A stretch of 64,000 bases of DNA from NCBI RefSeq assembly GCF_003991905.1, contig NZ_RSCL01000022.1:50227-114226 (forward strand). The letters run 5' to 3'. The position numbers were made by a program, and so were the translations under genes. A model generated the notes under the pieces. It saw only the letters and a list, made by a program, of their open reading frames with translations, made no database searches and was not told where the DNA came from. The DNA comes from Dulcicalothrix desertica PCC 7102 (lineage in GTDB: Bacteria; Cyanobacteriota; Cyanobacteriia; Cyanobacteriales; Nostocaceae). Positions 46,659 to 55,850 of the stretch are shown here, piece by piece; the stretch's first letter is position 1, and every line of letters begins with the position of its first letter.

Positions 46659-47534
46659 ATGACGATTTTTGGTTCTAAAAATAATGACAGATTATTTGGT
46701 TCTGCTGGTAATGATACCTTTGTTTCTTCTGCTGGAAATGATGTAATTAGTGGTGGTAGCGGTTTTGATACTGTTGATTACAGGAATTTTGGGCAAGCTA
46801 TCTCACTTTTGCCTCGTGGTGGTATTGGTAAAAGTAGTTTTGGAACTGACCAATTATTGAATGTTGAAAGAATTATTGCTCCTAATGTTCTAGGAAATAC
46901 AATTAATGCTTCGAGTGGCGCCAGGGGAGCTTCTTTAAATGTTGATTTAAGTCAAAATCGACTGACTGTTAACAATGTTCCAGGAATTGGTTCGTTGAAT
47001 TTTCAGGTGGTAAATTTTAGTAATGTTTTGGCTACTGGTAATAGTGATAGGGTTGTAGGCAATAATTTTAATAATACGATTGATGGTTTTGCTGGTAATG
47101 ATTCCCTTTTTGGTGGTGGTGGGAATGATTTATTGATTGGTTCTGCTGGCAATGATTTGGTGGTTGGTGATGCTGGTAATGATGTTTTGTTGGGTACTAA
47201 TCAATTTTCGCGCGGTAAGGGTGAGTTTGATGTTTTGGTGGGTGGAGCTAATAATGATGCATTTGTTCTAGGCGACCGCAGTGGGTCTTACTATGGTTTT
47301 GGTAATGGTGATTATGCTCAAATTTCTGATTTATCTAGGGGAGATGTGATTCGGTTGGGTATTGGTGAAACTTATTTTGCTAGACCAGATGCTGCTGGGT
47401 TTGATTTGTTTGTTGCAAGAGGGTCTGGTTTTGATTTGGTTGCAGATGTTCGCAGCACGTTTTCCGCTGCTTTACCCGCTGGTACTTTTAGGCTCGCTTC
47501 TGGTCAGAGTTTAGGTATATTTTTAGGCGCCTAA
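46659..47534 (+). CDS. RTX-type calcium-binding protein, probably type I secreted
   Basis: The protein is 291 aa without signal peptide. Two blocks of nonapeptide repeats are seen: FGSKNNDRLFGSAGNDTF...GNDVISGGSGFD near the start and FAGNDSLFGGGGNDLLIGSAGNDLVVGDAGNDVLLG in the middle (about 140-190). They form Ca2+-binding beta rolls. The C-terminus is the usual uncleaved type I signal region (short, hydrophobic, ending in FLGA). The gene has agga-type ribosome site upstream of ATG. It may use a T1SS such as the one at 1-1924, but there is no direct link. Confidence 0.9.
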   Translation: MTIFGSKNNDRLFGSAGNDTFVSSAGNDVISGGSGFDTVDYRNFGQAISLLPRGGIGKSSFGTDQLLNVERIIAPNVLGNTINASSGARGASLNVDLSQNRLTVNNVPGIGSLNFQVVNFSNVLATGNSDRVVGNNFNNTIDGFAGNDSLFGGGGNDLLIGSAGNDLVVGDAGNDVLLGTNQFSRGKGEFDVLVGGANNDAFVLGDRSGSYYGFGNGDYAQISDLSRGDVIRLGIGETYFARPDAAGFDLFVARGSGFDLVADVRSTFSAALPAGTFRLASGQSLGIFLGA

Positions 47535-47592
47535 ATTTTAGGAGTGTGGAAAAGTAAGAATATGAACTTCAAGAAAAATAAGGAGATTACTC

Positions 47593-49056
47593 ATGCGAAA
47601 ATTCATATCAATTTTCATGCTGGTTATTGTTTTACAATTGATATTTTTTTTCTCTCAATTCATATTTTTTAGACCGATTATAGCACAACAAACTAGTAGC
47701 AAGCTATACGGAGTACATGAGTTTAACATTGCTAGACAGGTAGGACGTAATTTGCCAGAGCGAATTAGCCAAGTGCAGCAAGTAGGAGCGAAAGTTGTTC
47801 GTTTACCAGTAACTTGGCATTTGATGGAACCGCAGCAACAAGGAATAACACCGCAATGGTTTTGGGATGAACTAGACGCAGATGTGTCTGCTGCCGAAAA
47901 AGCAGGAGTTAAGCTGATTATTGAATTAGGACAGACACCATGTTGGGCTTCATCGGCACTAAATAAAAGATGCAACGACTCAAGTTACACCGATTACTTG
48001 CTATACCCACCGACGAATTACAATGACTATGCAAACGCTATTGCTAAACTTGTACAGCGTTATCGTAGCAGGGTTTATGCTTGGGAAATTTGGAATGAGC
48101 CTAATCTTAGAGGTAATTGGAAACCGCTTGGCTCTCGTCCCTTGGCAATCAACGACTTGAATAATTTGTTTATCAATCTTCAAGGCGCCTCACAATATAC
48201 AAATCTAGTGAAAGCATCTTATAGCAAAATCAAAAGTGTTGACCCCAAGGCTACAGTATTAGCAGGCGCCATTGCTGGTGGAGATGTTGATTATGTCAAC
48301 GAAATGTATAAGGCTGGCATTAAGGGTTACTTTGATGCGCTGTCAATGCATCCTTACAGTGGTGTTTATCCTGGTGATTCTAGTGGCAGGAGTTACGGAC
48401 CGAATGAATGTCCAGCAGGAGTTGAATCTTCAAAACTGTGGTGCTTCAAGATTGGTGTTGAGCGAGTTAGACAAGCGATGTTAGCCAAAGGTGATGACAA
48501 ACCGATTTGGTTTACTGAATTTGGTTTTAGTAGCACAACTGGATGGAATGGTTCCAGATTTCCAAACGACCAAGCTGACCATCTACGCTCTTCTATTGCC
48601 TTAATTAACACTTGGAATTTTGTTCCGGTTGCTTGTTGGTATCAACTTGTTGACCGATATGCGAAAGATGACCGTGAGGGTAGGTTTGGACTTTTTAACA
48701 TCAATGGTCAACTTAAACCTTCTGGTCAAACTTTTAAGCAGCTTGTGAGTGTGACAAAGCCTGTACTTATCTCGCCAAAAGGTGAAATTACAACTAATAC
48801 GCCAAGTTTCTCTTGGCAAGCAGTACCTGGAGCTACTAGTTACAAACTTTGGGTTAACGAGTATAGCAACCCCAATATACCAGGTAAAATTAATCGCGAT
48901 TTTACCCCTACACAAGCTAGTTGTACTAGCAACAGTACTTGTACAGTTAGTCCTGGGGTGCGTTTTGCACGAGCCAGCGCAGAATGGTGGATAACTGCAA
49001 ATTTCAGTAACGGTAGTTCTCAACTTAGCGATAGCGCGACATTTACCGTGAAATAA
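47593..49056 (+). CDS. Secreted GH-A clan glycoside hydrolase (GH39-like) with Ig/Fn3-like tail
   Basis: The protein is 487 aa. A long signal/anchor (about 1-32) leads to the catalytic domain (35-375). KVVRLPVTWHLMEP is the second strand, VYAWEIWNEPN the acid/base (Glu169) and KPIWFTEFGFSS the nucleophile (Glu309), the two glutamates of retaining GH-A enzymes. Residues 385-487 (PVLISPKGEITTNTPSFSWQAVPGATSYKLWV) form a Fn3-like module for sugar or surface binding. It follows the RTX gene at 58 bp on the same strand. The substrate (xylan, mannan or own exopolysaccharide) is unknown. Confidence 0.88.
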   Translation: MRKFISIFMLVIVLQLIFFFSQFIFFRPIIAQQTSSKLYGVHEFNIARQVGRNLPERISQVQQVGAKVVRLPVTWHLMEPQQQGITPQWFWDELDADVSAAEKAGVKLIIELGQTPCWASSALNKRCNDSSYTDYLLYPPTNYNDYANAIAKLVQRYRSRVYAWEIWNEPNLRGNWKPLGSRPLAINDLNNLFINLQGASQYTNLVKASYSKIKSVDPKATVLAGAIAGGDVDYVNEMYKAGIKGYFDALSMHPYSGVYPGDSSGRSYGPNECPAGVESSKLWCFKIGVERVRQAMLAKGDDKPIWFTEFGFSSTTGWNGSRFPNDQADHLRSSIALINTWNFVPVACWYQLVDRYAKDDREGRFGLFNINGQLKPSGQTFKQLVSVTKPVLISPKGEITTNTPSFSWQAVPGATSYKLWVNEYSNPNIPGKINRDFTPTQASCTSNSTCTVSPGVRFARASAEWWITANFSNGSSQLSDSATFTVK

Positions 49057-49182
49057 GGGACTTCCAAATAAAAAAATCTCCAATATTTTCTTGTGGAATG
49101 GGCATCCTGCCCGTTCATTCAAAGAGGGCGGGCAAGGATGCCCACCCCACAAGATGGAGAATTAAATATTTTGGAAGTCCCT
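49056..49182. mobile_element. MITE-like palindromic element with two nested hairpins
   Basis: Outer inverted arms agggacttccaaa (49056-49068) and its complement (49170-49182) enclose two copies of the cttgtgg-gggca hairpin (about 49089-49117 and 49129-49152). No target duplication was recognised. It lies just after the glycosidase gene and could act as its terminator. Confidence 0.6.
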
Positions 49183-49521
49183 AATTAGAGTAATTAGAGC
49201 TTTCTGTTACCATACCCAGAAAAATTTGGGGTATGGTAACATTCTCGTATAAGCGTCATATCATGTTCGATTAATTACCCATAACATAGATAGCGTAGAG
49301 ACGCGATTAAATCGCGTCTCTACAGTATTTGTGTTTTGGCGCCGACTTATTTAGGGTCTATTACAGTTTTGTGCCATTGTTGGCAACTCTTCATGCCAGT
49401 AAAGTGGTTGCTTTGGTTATTTTATTTACTTGCCTGCTGTTTTAATCTGTAAGTGTCAGTAAAAACACTGACGGCTAAAACATCTGAAAAAAATTTATAA
49501 CTTAGTTGAATAGAGGCTATT
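49183..49521. other. Upstream region of the beta-barrel gene with palindrome
   Basis: 49295-49323 is a 29-bp palindrome of the gtagagacgcgatt family. From 49364 to the ATG the sequence is paralogous to 46229-46455, so this likely contains the promoter. It includes a GGCGCC at about 49338. The -10/-35 boxes were not defined. Confidence 0.65.
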
Positions 49522-50010
49522 ATGCAACACTTCTTGAAGTCTGTGGTGACGATGACTGATGTTTGTGCTATCACATCTGTCCCTGTTTTATTAAATACTG
49601 AGTCTGCTAGTGCTAATGAAGGTATGCGCGGAAGTTATGTAGGTGTTGGTATTAGTGCGGATGGAAGTGGCGCCGCAGCATCTGCAACAGGACGTATTGA
49701 TTTAAACCCTGTTTCGATACGAACTACTGTTACGGGTGCTTGTGATAGTGGTTTATGTGCAACTTTGGTTGTTCCGACTGTTACTTATGATTTTGGTATT
49801 GGTAAAAACGCAAATATTTATGCAGGTATTGGTGCTTCGGCTGTTTCGATAAGTGATAGTAATTCTTCGGTTTCTTTGGGCACTGGTGCTGTGGTGCAAG
49901 CAGGCGCCGAAGGAGCTATTAACCAAAATGTTGTTCTCTATGGTGATGGAACTTATTTCACTAATGGGGGTGGAACACTTTGGAAAGTTGGTGTTGGTTA
50001 TAGGTTTTAA
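49522..50010 (+). CDS. Small outer-membrane-barrel-like protein
   Basis: The protein is 162 aa. A leader MQHFLKSVVTMTDVCAITSVPVLLNTESASA resembles a signal peptide, though the Asp in TMTDV weakens the hydrophobic core (the paralogous leader has IAV there). The mature part alternates Gly/Ser/Ala-rich strands: RGSYVGVGISADG, IDLNPVSIRTTV, LVVPTVTYDFGI, NIYAGIGASAVSI, VVQAGAEGAI and a final WKVGVGYRF with a C-terminal aromatic. This is typical of small OmpA-like or opacity-type barrels. No function beyond that is evident. Confidence 0.78.
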   Translation: MQHFLKSVVTMTDVCAITSVPVLLNTESASANEGMRGSYVGVGISADGSGAAASATGRIDLNPVSIRTTVTGACDSGLCATLVVPTVTYDFGIGKNANIYAGIGASAVSISDSNSSVSLGTGAVVQAGAEGAINQNVVLYGDGTYFTNGGGTLWKVGVGYRF

Positions 50011-50505
50011 TGGCAGTGTTATTTTTGGGTTTTAGATGTTGTTTGAAAAGTGTCTGTGAATGTCATGCTGAGGAACGTTAACGCAGTTTTCCCGCAGGGT
50101 AGCATCTGGTGTATATGTCCAAAACCCTAGATTCTTCGTTCCGTAAGACTCCACTCAGAATGACAATTTATACCTTAGCCGACTTTTCAAACATCCTCTT
50201 AGCTCGACTTTATCCATTTTTCTTCAACGCCTAAGCATAGGCTGAAACCTTTATGAGACGGTAGTTTTACTTTTTCTATTTCAGCGTAAACTAGTGACAT
50301 TGAAAAAGTTTTTGCCTAAAACCTAAGATTTTTGCCAGATAAAGGCAACCAAGTTCTTAATTTTGGATAAAGTCGAGCTTAGATGTTGGGATAGCTTTTG
50401 ATTCTAAAATTTAAAGCCCAAAGTTAGTACATTGTGTTTCAATCCGCTTCGCTTTTGTTTATCTTTGACGGTTTGTGAAATTTTATTAATCTGGAGAATT
50501 GAGAA
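50011..50505. other. Repeat-rich interval
   Basis: About 495 bp. 50060-50170 holds an inverted pair of the cgtt-agcatgac/attctt family (cf. 10198, 58800). A further inverted pair, agctcgactttatcca at about 50216-50231 and tggataaagtcgagct at about 50364-50380, spans 165 bp. No gene recognised. Confidence 0.7.
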
Positions 50506-50614
50506 TATGAACTTCAAGAAAAGTGTTTCGACTGGAGCTTTACTAATTAGTGTAATTGGATTATTTGGTTATGATGCAAGGTATGAGACCCACACCTCGA
50601 AATTTTCGTCGTAG
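50506..50614 (+). pseudogene. Orphan leader peptide fragment
   Basis: ATG 50506 reads MNFKKSVSTGALLISVIGLFGYDA, a signal-peptide-like leader, and then stops within ARYETHTSKFSS. It overlaps the start of the next gene out of frame. The same 19 bases around the ATG (aatatgaacttcaagaaaa) occur at about 47561-47579, upstream of the glycosidase. Probably a leftover of a truncated secreted-protein gene. Confidence 0.5.
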
Positions 50615-51257
50615 ATATGCATTAATGTTATGGGAAAGATGGGTAGTTGTTAATGTAGTGGCAGAGATTCTTAGTTTTACGATAATTTCGATTATAATTC
50701 ATTCGATAAAATTTGCTGAGGATGAAAATTCTAATAATATTTTGATTTTAATGGGATTAATTAGAGGGGTTGTATTAGGAGTTGCAAGATATTGGGTTTT
50801 GCGTCGGTATCTTTCTAATTTCATATTTTGGTTAGTTGTAACGACAATTGCAGAATTTTTAGAATGGATATTGTTATTAATGGTAAGTACGGTGATTGTT
50901 TTAGAGTTAGCTTTGAATACAGAGATGATAGGGACTTTATCCATATTTCTAAAATTGTTGTGGCTGGGAGCTAGTATGGGTATTTTGATGGGTTTTGCTC
51001 AGGGTTTGGCAATGATAAAATATCTGCAAGCAAGTATCAAGCAAATAGCTTGGTGGATTAATGCTAATGCTTTTGCTTCTGCTATAGGTGTATGGTTGGG
51101 TTTTATGAGTTTGGGTACAGGAACTTTTTTTAATTTGGTTATGATTGGGGTGATAATGGGAATCACATATGGGGGAATTACAGGTTTTGTATTAATTTAT
51201 GTACTAATTTTGCCTTATCATGTTTCAACTGATGGCATAAAAGTGCCACGCTTTTAG
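50583..51257 (+). CDS. Multi-spanning membrane protein of unknown function
   Basis: The protein is 224 aa from ATG 50583 (MRPTPRNFRRRYALMLWERW; positively charged start). At least five hydrophobic segments are seen, for example VVNVVAEILSFTIISIIIHSI, FIFWLVVTTIAEFLEWILLLMVS, LLWLGASMGILMGFAQGLAMI and FNLVMIGVIMGITYGGITGFVLIYVLIL. No family is recognised. Located upstream of a two-component cluster, it might share in its output, but spacing (87+ bp) gives no proof. Confidence 0.75.
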   Translation: MRPTPRNFRRRYALMLWERWVVVNVVAEILSFTIISIIIHSIKFAEDENSNNILILMGLIRGVVLGVARYWVLRRYLSNFIFWLVVTTIAEFLEWILLLMVSTVIVLELALNTEMIGTLSIFLKLLWLGASMGILMGFAQGLAMIKYLQASIKQIAWWINANAFASAIGVWLGFMSLGTGTFFNLVMIGVIMGITYGGITGFVLIYVLILPYHVSTDGIKVPRF

Positions 51258-51382
51258 GTACTTTCTGCCTAAACTTTGGCACAGAAAACCCTTACATTGT
51301 TAAAAATATTACTTTATATTAAGTTATCAACGTATGTAGTTGTGTGGTTTATGACAATCGATTTATTATTTACACTCAAACA

Positions 51383-52102
51383 ATGATATCTGTTGAGCAG
51401 ATTGTAATCTTAACTACTTTTATATCAATAGCAATGCTTCTGGGTTCTCGTTATCGTACAAAAAATGCATTGCAGTGGTGGTATGAGACGCAATCTATAG
51501 AATTCAACGAAGAAGCGGAGTTTGCTAAAAATGGCTTGTTACAAGAGTCTTTTTTCCTTCGCCGGAGTATAGAACTATTAGATGGAAATCTCACGTCAAA
51601 TTCTGGCAAAGTTAAGGAAAAATACTTAAATAGCATCGAAAAGATATATGATGCAGTTACGGAGTTGATTAATCACCTGTCCCCTGCCTATGTCAATGAT
51701 AGTCTACCATTGGCGATTCAGTACTTGGTTTCGGCTTGGAAGATAAAAGTGACAGCAGCAAGTTGGGTGACAAAACTACCTGTTGACTGGGATAACGAGT
51801 CTCCTATACACAGTCGAGTCCTGTTATCGTTACTGAATCGATTATTCCAAGTTATTTTATCGCAGCAACAAATACCGCAGCAAATACAAGTTTGTTTAGC
51901 CAAGCAAGGAGATTTAAATGGAGTAACAGTCAACTTTAATTATCAAGATACTCTCATTGTCAACAAAATTAGACGAATAAAAGAGTTAGATTATATCAAT
52001 AAAATATTTGCTATTTTAATTTCTGGAAAATTTTATTATTATCAAAAAGATGCAATATTAATATGTCGTCTTAATTGGAAAAGCGATAGTAAATTGTCAT
52101 AA
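51383..52102 (+). CDS. Membrane-tethered histidine-kinase-like protein lacking a complete ATPase
   Basis: The protein is 239 aa from ATG 51383 (MISVEQIVILTTFISIAMLLG; one membrane helix). The middle has a DHp-like helix pair (NSIEKIYDAVTELINHLSPAYVNDSLPLAIQYLVSAWK) and a following alpha/beta part, but no N, G1 or G2 boxes of a HATPase can be seen. It sits 28 bp upstream of a response regulator. It may be a degenerate kinase, a phosphatase-like partner or a phosphotransfer helper. Family membership is tentative. Confidence 0.6.
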   Translation: MISVEQIVILTTFISIAMLLGSRYRTKNALQWWYETQSIEFNEEAEFAKNGLLQESFFLRRSIELLDGNLTSNSGKVKEKYLNSIEKIYDAVTELINHLSPAYVNDSLPLAIQYLVSAWKIKVTAASWVTKLPVDWDNESPIHSRVLLSLLNRLFQVILSQQQIPQQIQVCLAKQGDLNGVTVNFNYQDTLIVNKIRRIKELDYINKIFAILISGKFYYYQKDAILICRLNWKSDSKLS

Positions 52103-52130
52103 ACTTACTTTTAAATCGGAGCATTTTACC

Positions 52131-52802
52131 ATGAGTCAAGCTTTATCTAACCAAGAAATATTAAGAATTTTGGTCGTTGATGACCATGAGTTAATTTTAG
52201 GCTCAACTGTTCAGGTTTTAGAGCAGCACTATTCAAAAGTAGATATGTATACTGCTAAAACCGCATGGGAAGCTTTAGAAAAGTTAGATAAGGTTAAGCC
52301 TAATTTATTTGTAGTTGATATTTCTATACCAGATAAAGAAGGAGGAAGCGCGCGCTCGGAGGTAGGGATTAATTTGATTAAGACGGTAATGGAACGCTAT
52401 CCTTCGTTACCTATTGTCGTACAAAGTGCTGATTTTCGTCCTTTGGTGAAATTAAAATTTGCAATTCATGAACACGGCGCCGGGTTTATAGTCGCAGAGA
52501 AAAAGCTTACAACACAAGAGATGCTGACAAGGGTAGATTGGGCATTTGGTGGTGTAATTTATACACCTAAAGAAATGCGTTCTGGTTTGGAAGTTAAAGA
52601 GGAATGGTTAACGGTATTGGATTTAGCATTTAATCATGGACTGCAAGACAAAGCAATAGCCGAACAAATGAATATAGGTGAAAGAACAGTACGTCGTTAC
52701 TGGACAAATATTCAAGATGTCTTGGGTATTTATCCAGAAGATGGAAAAAATCTCCGGATTTTAACAGGGATTCGAGCTAGACATGAAGGATTAATTGATT
52801 GA
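52131..52802 (+). CDS. Response regulator, REC plus LuxR-type HTH
   Basis: The protein is 223 aa. The receiver has the acid pair Asp17-Asp18 (VVDDHE), the phosphoacceptor Asp63 (LFVVDISIPD), Ser/Thr in IVVQSADFR and Lys in AEKKLT. A linker leads to the LuxR-like HTH (VLDLAFNHGLQDKAIAEQMNIGERTVRRYWTNI). It resembles NarL-type regulators. It is followed after 76 bp by a CHASE2 histidine kinase, its probable partner. Confidence 0.88.
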   Translation: MSQALSNQEILRILVVDDHELILGSTVQVLEQHYSKVDMYTAKTAWEALEKLDKVKPNLFVVDISIPDKEGGSARSEVGINLIKTVMERYPSLPIVVQSADFRPLVKLKFAIHEHGAGFIVAEKKLTTQEMLTRVDWAFGGVIYTPKEMRSGLEVKEEWLTVLDLAFNHGLQDKAIAEQMNIGERTVRRYWTNIQDVLGIYPEDGKNLRILTGIRARHEGLID

Positions 52803-52878
52803 AGTATATTTAAAATAATTAACGTTTACATTGTTCACGTCTATTATGTTCAATTATATATATTAATAATAAAGGTCA

Positions 52879-54759
52879 ATGACACATCAGCTTTGGAATA
52901 GAGTTAAATCAGAATTCGCTGTTTGGCAAGTTGGTTTACTGCCAGGGCTACTGATATTTCTTGCTGTCATCATCGCGCGTCTAACAGGTTCTTTACAGTT
53001 TTTAGAATTAGTAATGTTAGACAATTTTTTACGGTTACGTCCTCCAGAACCAGTAGATGAAAGAATCGTAATTGTTGGCATTACTGAGAGGGATATTGAA
53101 AAAGCAAAAACTTACCCAATCCCAGATGGTAATATTGCTAATTTATTAAAAAAGATTCGCTCCTATAAACCTGCCTTAATTGGTCTTGATATCATTCGGA
53201 ATGTTTCTGTTAAACCCGGAACTGAGGAATTAAATGCAATTTTTAGGGATAAAAATAATCAAGATGTATTTGCAGTTGAAAAAGCTTTGAAAGACCGTGA
53301 TGGCTATACGATAGCACCACCACCAAAAATAGCGAAAGAAATGGTTGGTTTCGTAGATGCGATACTTGATGACGATGGTTACTTACGACGCAGTATTTTA
53401 GATATTTCTTATGGGTCAGTAGAACCTCGCTTGTCTCTTTCTTTATTATTAGCAGCGCATTATCTACAAATTCATGACCAAAATATTATATTAGAACCAG
53501 GAAAAAAAGACCCACTTGCTGCTCGTTTTGGTTCCCTGGAACTAACGCGCTTTCGACGTAATTTTGGAGGATATATTAATGCAGATGACGGTGAAAATCA
53601 AATATTGCTGAACTATCGCAGTGGAAATCAACCCTTTCGTTTTATCTCTGCTGGTGAAGTTGAAAGTGGAAAAGTGAAACCTGAATTTTTTAAAAATCGT
53701 ATTGTATTGGTGGGTATTACTGCTTTAAGTGCCAAAGATGTTGTCAATTCATCGGCAATTGGAGGAATAAACCCAGCACTAGTATATGGTGTAGAAGCTC
53801 AAGCTCATGCTATAAGTCAAATTATTAGTGCAGTATTAGATGGAAGACCATTACTCAACGTTTGGTCTGATGGTTGGGAGTATATATGGATTTTTGGTTG
53901 GGGAATAGTAGGAATAAGTCTTGGAAGATTTTTGCGTTCACCCTGGAAAATAATGTTTGTGTTGTTGACTAGTAGCGGTTTATTACTTCTATTTTGTTAT
54001 GGATTAATTATGCTTGGTTGGTGGGTTCCTGTTGTTCCAAGTTTAATCATTTTATGGCTAAATGGCGGAGGATTGACAGCTACGTTATTTTACCGTTACT
54101 ACCAAGATATTAAAGTACGCGAATCAAGACTTAAAGAAAAAGAAGCAGTTAAACAACGTATTTTTACAAGAATTCATAATGAACCACTACAAACTTTACA
54201 ATTACTTCTTAGAGAAAGAGATAGTATACCTGAGTCTTTATTATTAAAATTAGAATATTTAAATCAAGAAATACGAGATATTTGTGATGACGACAAAGCA
54301 CATGTACTAGATGAAGAGAATGTTTTGGTATTGGGAAATGATATGAGAATAAATTTACGACAACCATTACGGGAATTGTTACAAAATGTTTATATACATA
54401 CTTTAGAAAAAGATTTTCCTTATTTTCAAGGTATTCAAGTCAAAATTATTAACTTCGACCCAATTGATGACTCGAAACTTAATGTAGAAGATAAACGGGG
54501 GTTATGTCGGTTTCTAGAAGAAGCATTACTCAATGTAGGTAAGTATGCTAACGGCGCCACACGTTTGCATGTTGTTTGTAAACAAGAAAACGGTAAGCAA
54601 ATAATTAGAGTTACAGATAATGGAATAGGAATAAACCAGGATTCTTCATCTCAATCTTTAGGTACAAAACTAACTAATAAATTAGCAAAAAAACTCCAAG
54701 GAGAATTTCGTAGGTATTCTCATAGCCCAAAAGGTACTATTTGTGAATTTATCTGGTAA
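52879..54759 (+). CDS. CHASE2-domain histidine kinase
   Basis: The protein is 626 aa. An N-terminal membrane helix (VGLLPGLLIFLAVIIARLTG) is followed by the extracytoplasmic CHASE2 domain (about 45-325, MLDNFLRLRPPEPVDERIVIVGITERDIE...). Three to four helices (335-410) come next. A short linker contains IHNEPLQTLQLLL with the phospho-His433 (HisKA_3-type). The HATPase shows the N box EEALLN (Asn552), DNGIGI (G1) and a short end region. It presumably phosphorylates the RR encoded just upstream. CHASE2 sensors are common in cyanobacteria; the ligand is unknown. Confidence 0.9.
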   Translation: MTHQLWNRVKSEFAVWQVGLLPGLLIFLAVIIARLTGSLQFLELVMLDNFLRLRPPEPVDERIVIVGITERDIEKAKTYPIPDGNIANLLKKIRSYKPALIGLDIIRNVSVKPGTEELNAIFRDKNNQDVFAVEKALKDRDGYTIAPPPKIAKEMVGFVDAILDDDGYLRRSILDISYGSVEPRLSLSLLLAAHYLQIHDQNIILEPGKKDPLAARFGSLELTRFRRNFGGYINADDGENQILLNYRSGNQPFRFISAGEVESGKVKPEFFKNRIVLVGITALSAKDVVNSSAIGGINPALVYGVEAQAHAISQIISAVLDGRPLLNVWSDGWEYIWIFGWGIVGISLGRFLRSPWKIMFVLLTSSGLLLLFCYGLIMLGWWVPVVPSLIILWLNGGGLTATLFYRYYQDIKVRESRLKEKEAVKQRIFTRIHNEPLQTLQLLLRERDSIPESLLLKLEYLNQEIRDICDDDKAHVLDEENVLVLGNDMRINLRQPLRELLQNVYIHTLEKDFPYFQGIQVKIINFDPIDDSKLNVEDKRGLCRFLEEALLNVGKYANGATRLHVVCKQENGKQIIRVTDNGIGINQDSSSQSLGTKLTNKLAKKLQGEFRRYSHSPKGTICEFIW

Positions 54760-54764
54760 ATATA

Positions 54765-54850
54765 AAAACCTACACCCTAGAAGGGTGGGGCTATATTCAC
54801 CGCGCCTGCCAAAGCCGGCTGATAGCGAATGCAGTTTTCTGCATCTAAAT
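54765..54850. other. Hairpin-rich stretch after the kinase
   Basis: Two hairpins: caccctagaagggtg (54773-54787 region) and atgcagttttctgcat (54829-54844). The pattern resembles ends of small IS200/IS605-like elements, or a terminator for the kinase operon. Only 164 bp separate the kinase and the DUF928 gene. Confidence 0.5.
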
Positions 54851-54923
54851 AGGCACTTCTGTTTGTAGTTTTTCTAAGTAAAAACTCGTATTCTATAAAT
54901 AAGAGAATATTTGAGTTAAAACT

Positions 54924-55775
54924 ATGAGCAAGCAGAAAACCCCCTATAGAAACCCAAAAAACCAATACATCTCTTTATTTTGTTCGTTGATACTATTTTT
55001 TAGTATTTTAACCCCAGTAAGCGCTTACTATCTAGCTAATGCTCAATCTCCCATTAGTCAAAATAGCGCTAGTAAACAACCGAAAAGACGGAATGTAACA
55101 GAGGGTTATAGAAAACGTACAAATGCTAAAAAGATTACAAGTCAAACAACAATTACTGCAAAACGTGGTTCTGGTTCTTGTGAAAAGAGGAATTCACAAA
55201 TACAGTTAACAACTTTAGCACCTAAGAATTATTTAGGTCTAATAACATCAGAAAATCCTACTTTAGCTTGGTATATACCTGACTCAGGAACTTACCCAAT
55301 CAGAATTTTTGTATATCGTAATGAAGAAAAAAATCCGTTTTACTCAACAAGTATGGGTGAAATACTAAGCAAGAAAGGAATTAATGAGTATACATTACCC
55401 AAAACTCTTAAATTATCCTACAACGAAAAGTATACTTGGCGAGTAAAAATTTACTGTAATTTATCTGATATTTCAGACTCATATCAAGACGAATCTAAAT
55501 TCACATTAGATGAGCTATCACCTGAATTAAAAAGTACAATTAAATCACGTAGTAATTCATTAGATAAAGCAAAAATTTATGCAAGTGATGGTATATGGTA
55601 TGATGCATTTATGCAAACTTTGCGCGTGCAACAAGATAAATCAACACGAGATTATCAACGATTGTTACTTAGTACATTAATAGAAGAAGATGCCAATGAA
55701 GATGCCAATGAAAATGCCAATAAAGAGTTACAGCAGCGATTACAAGGAATAATTAATGAGTTAGAAAAGTCTTAG
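54924..55775 (+). CDS. DUF928-family secreted protein
   Basis: The protein is 283 aa. A signal peptide (LFCSLILFFSILTPVSAYYLANAQ) precedes a basic linker and the DUF928 core. IQLTTLAPKNYLGLITSENPTLAWYIPDSGTYPIRIFVYRNEEKNPFYS and YTWRVKIYCN correspond to the conserved L.A..P....G.T....P..W.Y.P blocks. The end carries DANEDANENANKE, from a short DNA repeat (gatgccaat units). In cyanobacteria DUF928 genes often neighbour CHASE2, CHAT-TPR and haemagglutinin-like genes, exactly as here. Confidence 0.88.
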   Translation: MSKQKTPYRNPKNQYISLFCSLILFFSILTPVSAYYLANAQSPISQNSASKQPKRRNVTEGYRKRTNAKKITSQTTITAKRGSGSCEKRNSQIQLTTLAPKNYLGLITSENPTLAWYIPDSGTYPIRIFVYRNEEKNPFYSTSMGEILSKKGINEYTLPKTLKLSYNEKYTWRVKIYCNLSDISDSYQDESKFTLDELSPELKSTIKSRSNSLDKAKIYASDGIWYDAFMQTLRVQQDKSTRDYQRLLLSTLIEEDANEDANENANKELQQRLQGIINELEKS

Positions 55776-55850
55776 CAAATAATATTTTATCTTGCATCTC
55801 GAACAGAAACCGAGCTTCTTATTAGAAATTCGGTTTCTTAGGAGTAACTT

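Noticed and set aside
48601..49152. 183-codon minus-strand frame across the glycosidase end
   Set aside because: Overlaps a gene with catalytic motifs in the other frame and extends into a palindromic repeat.
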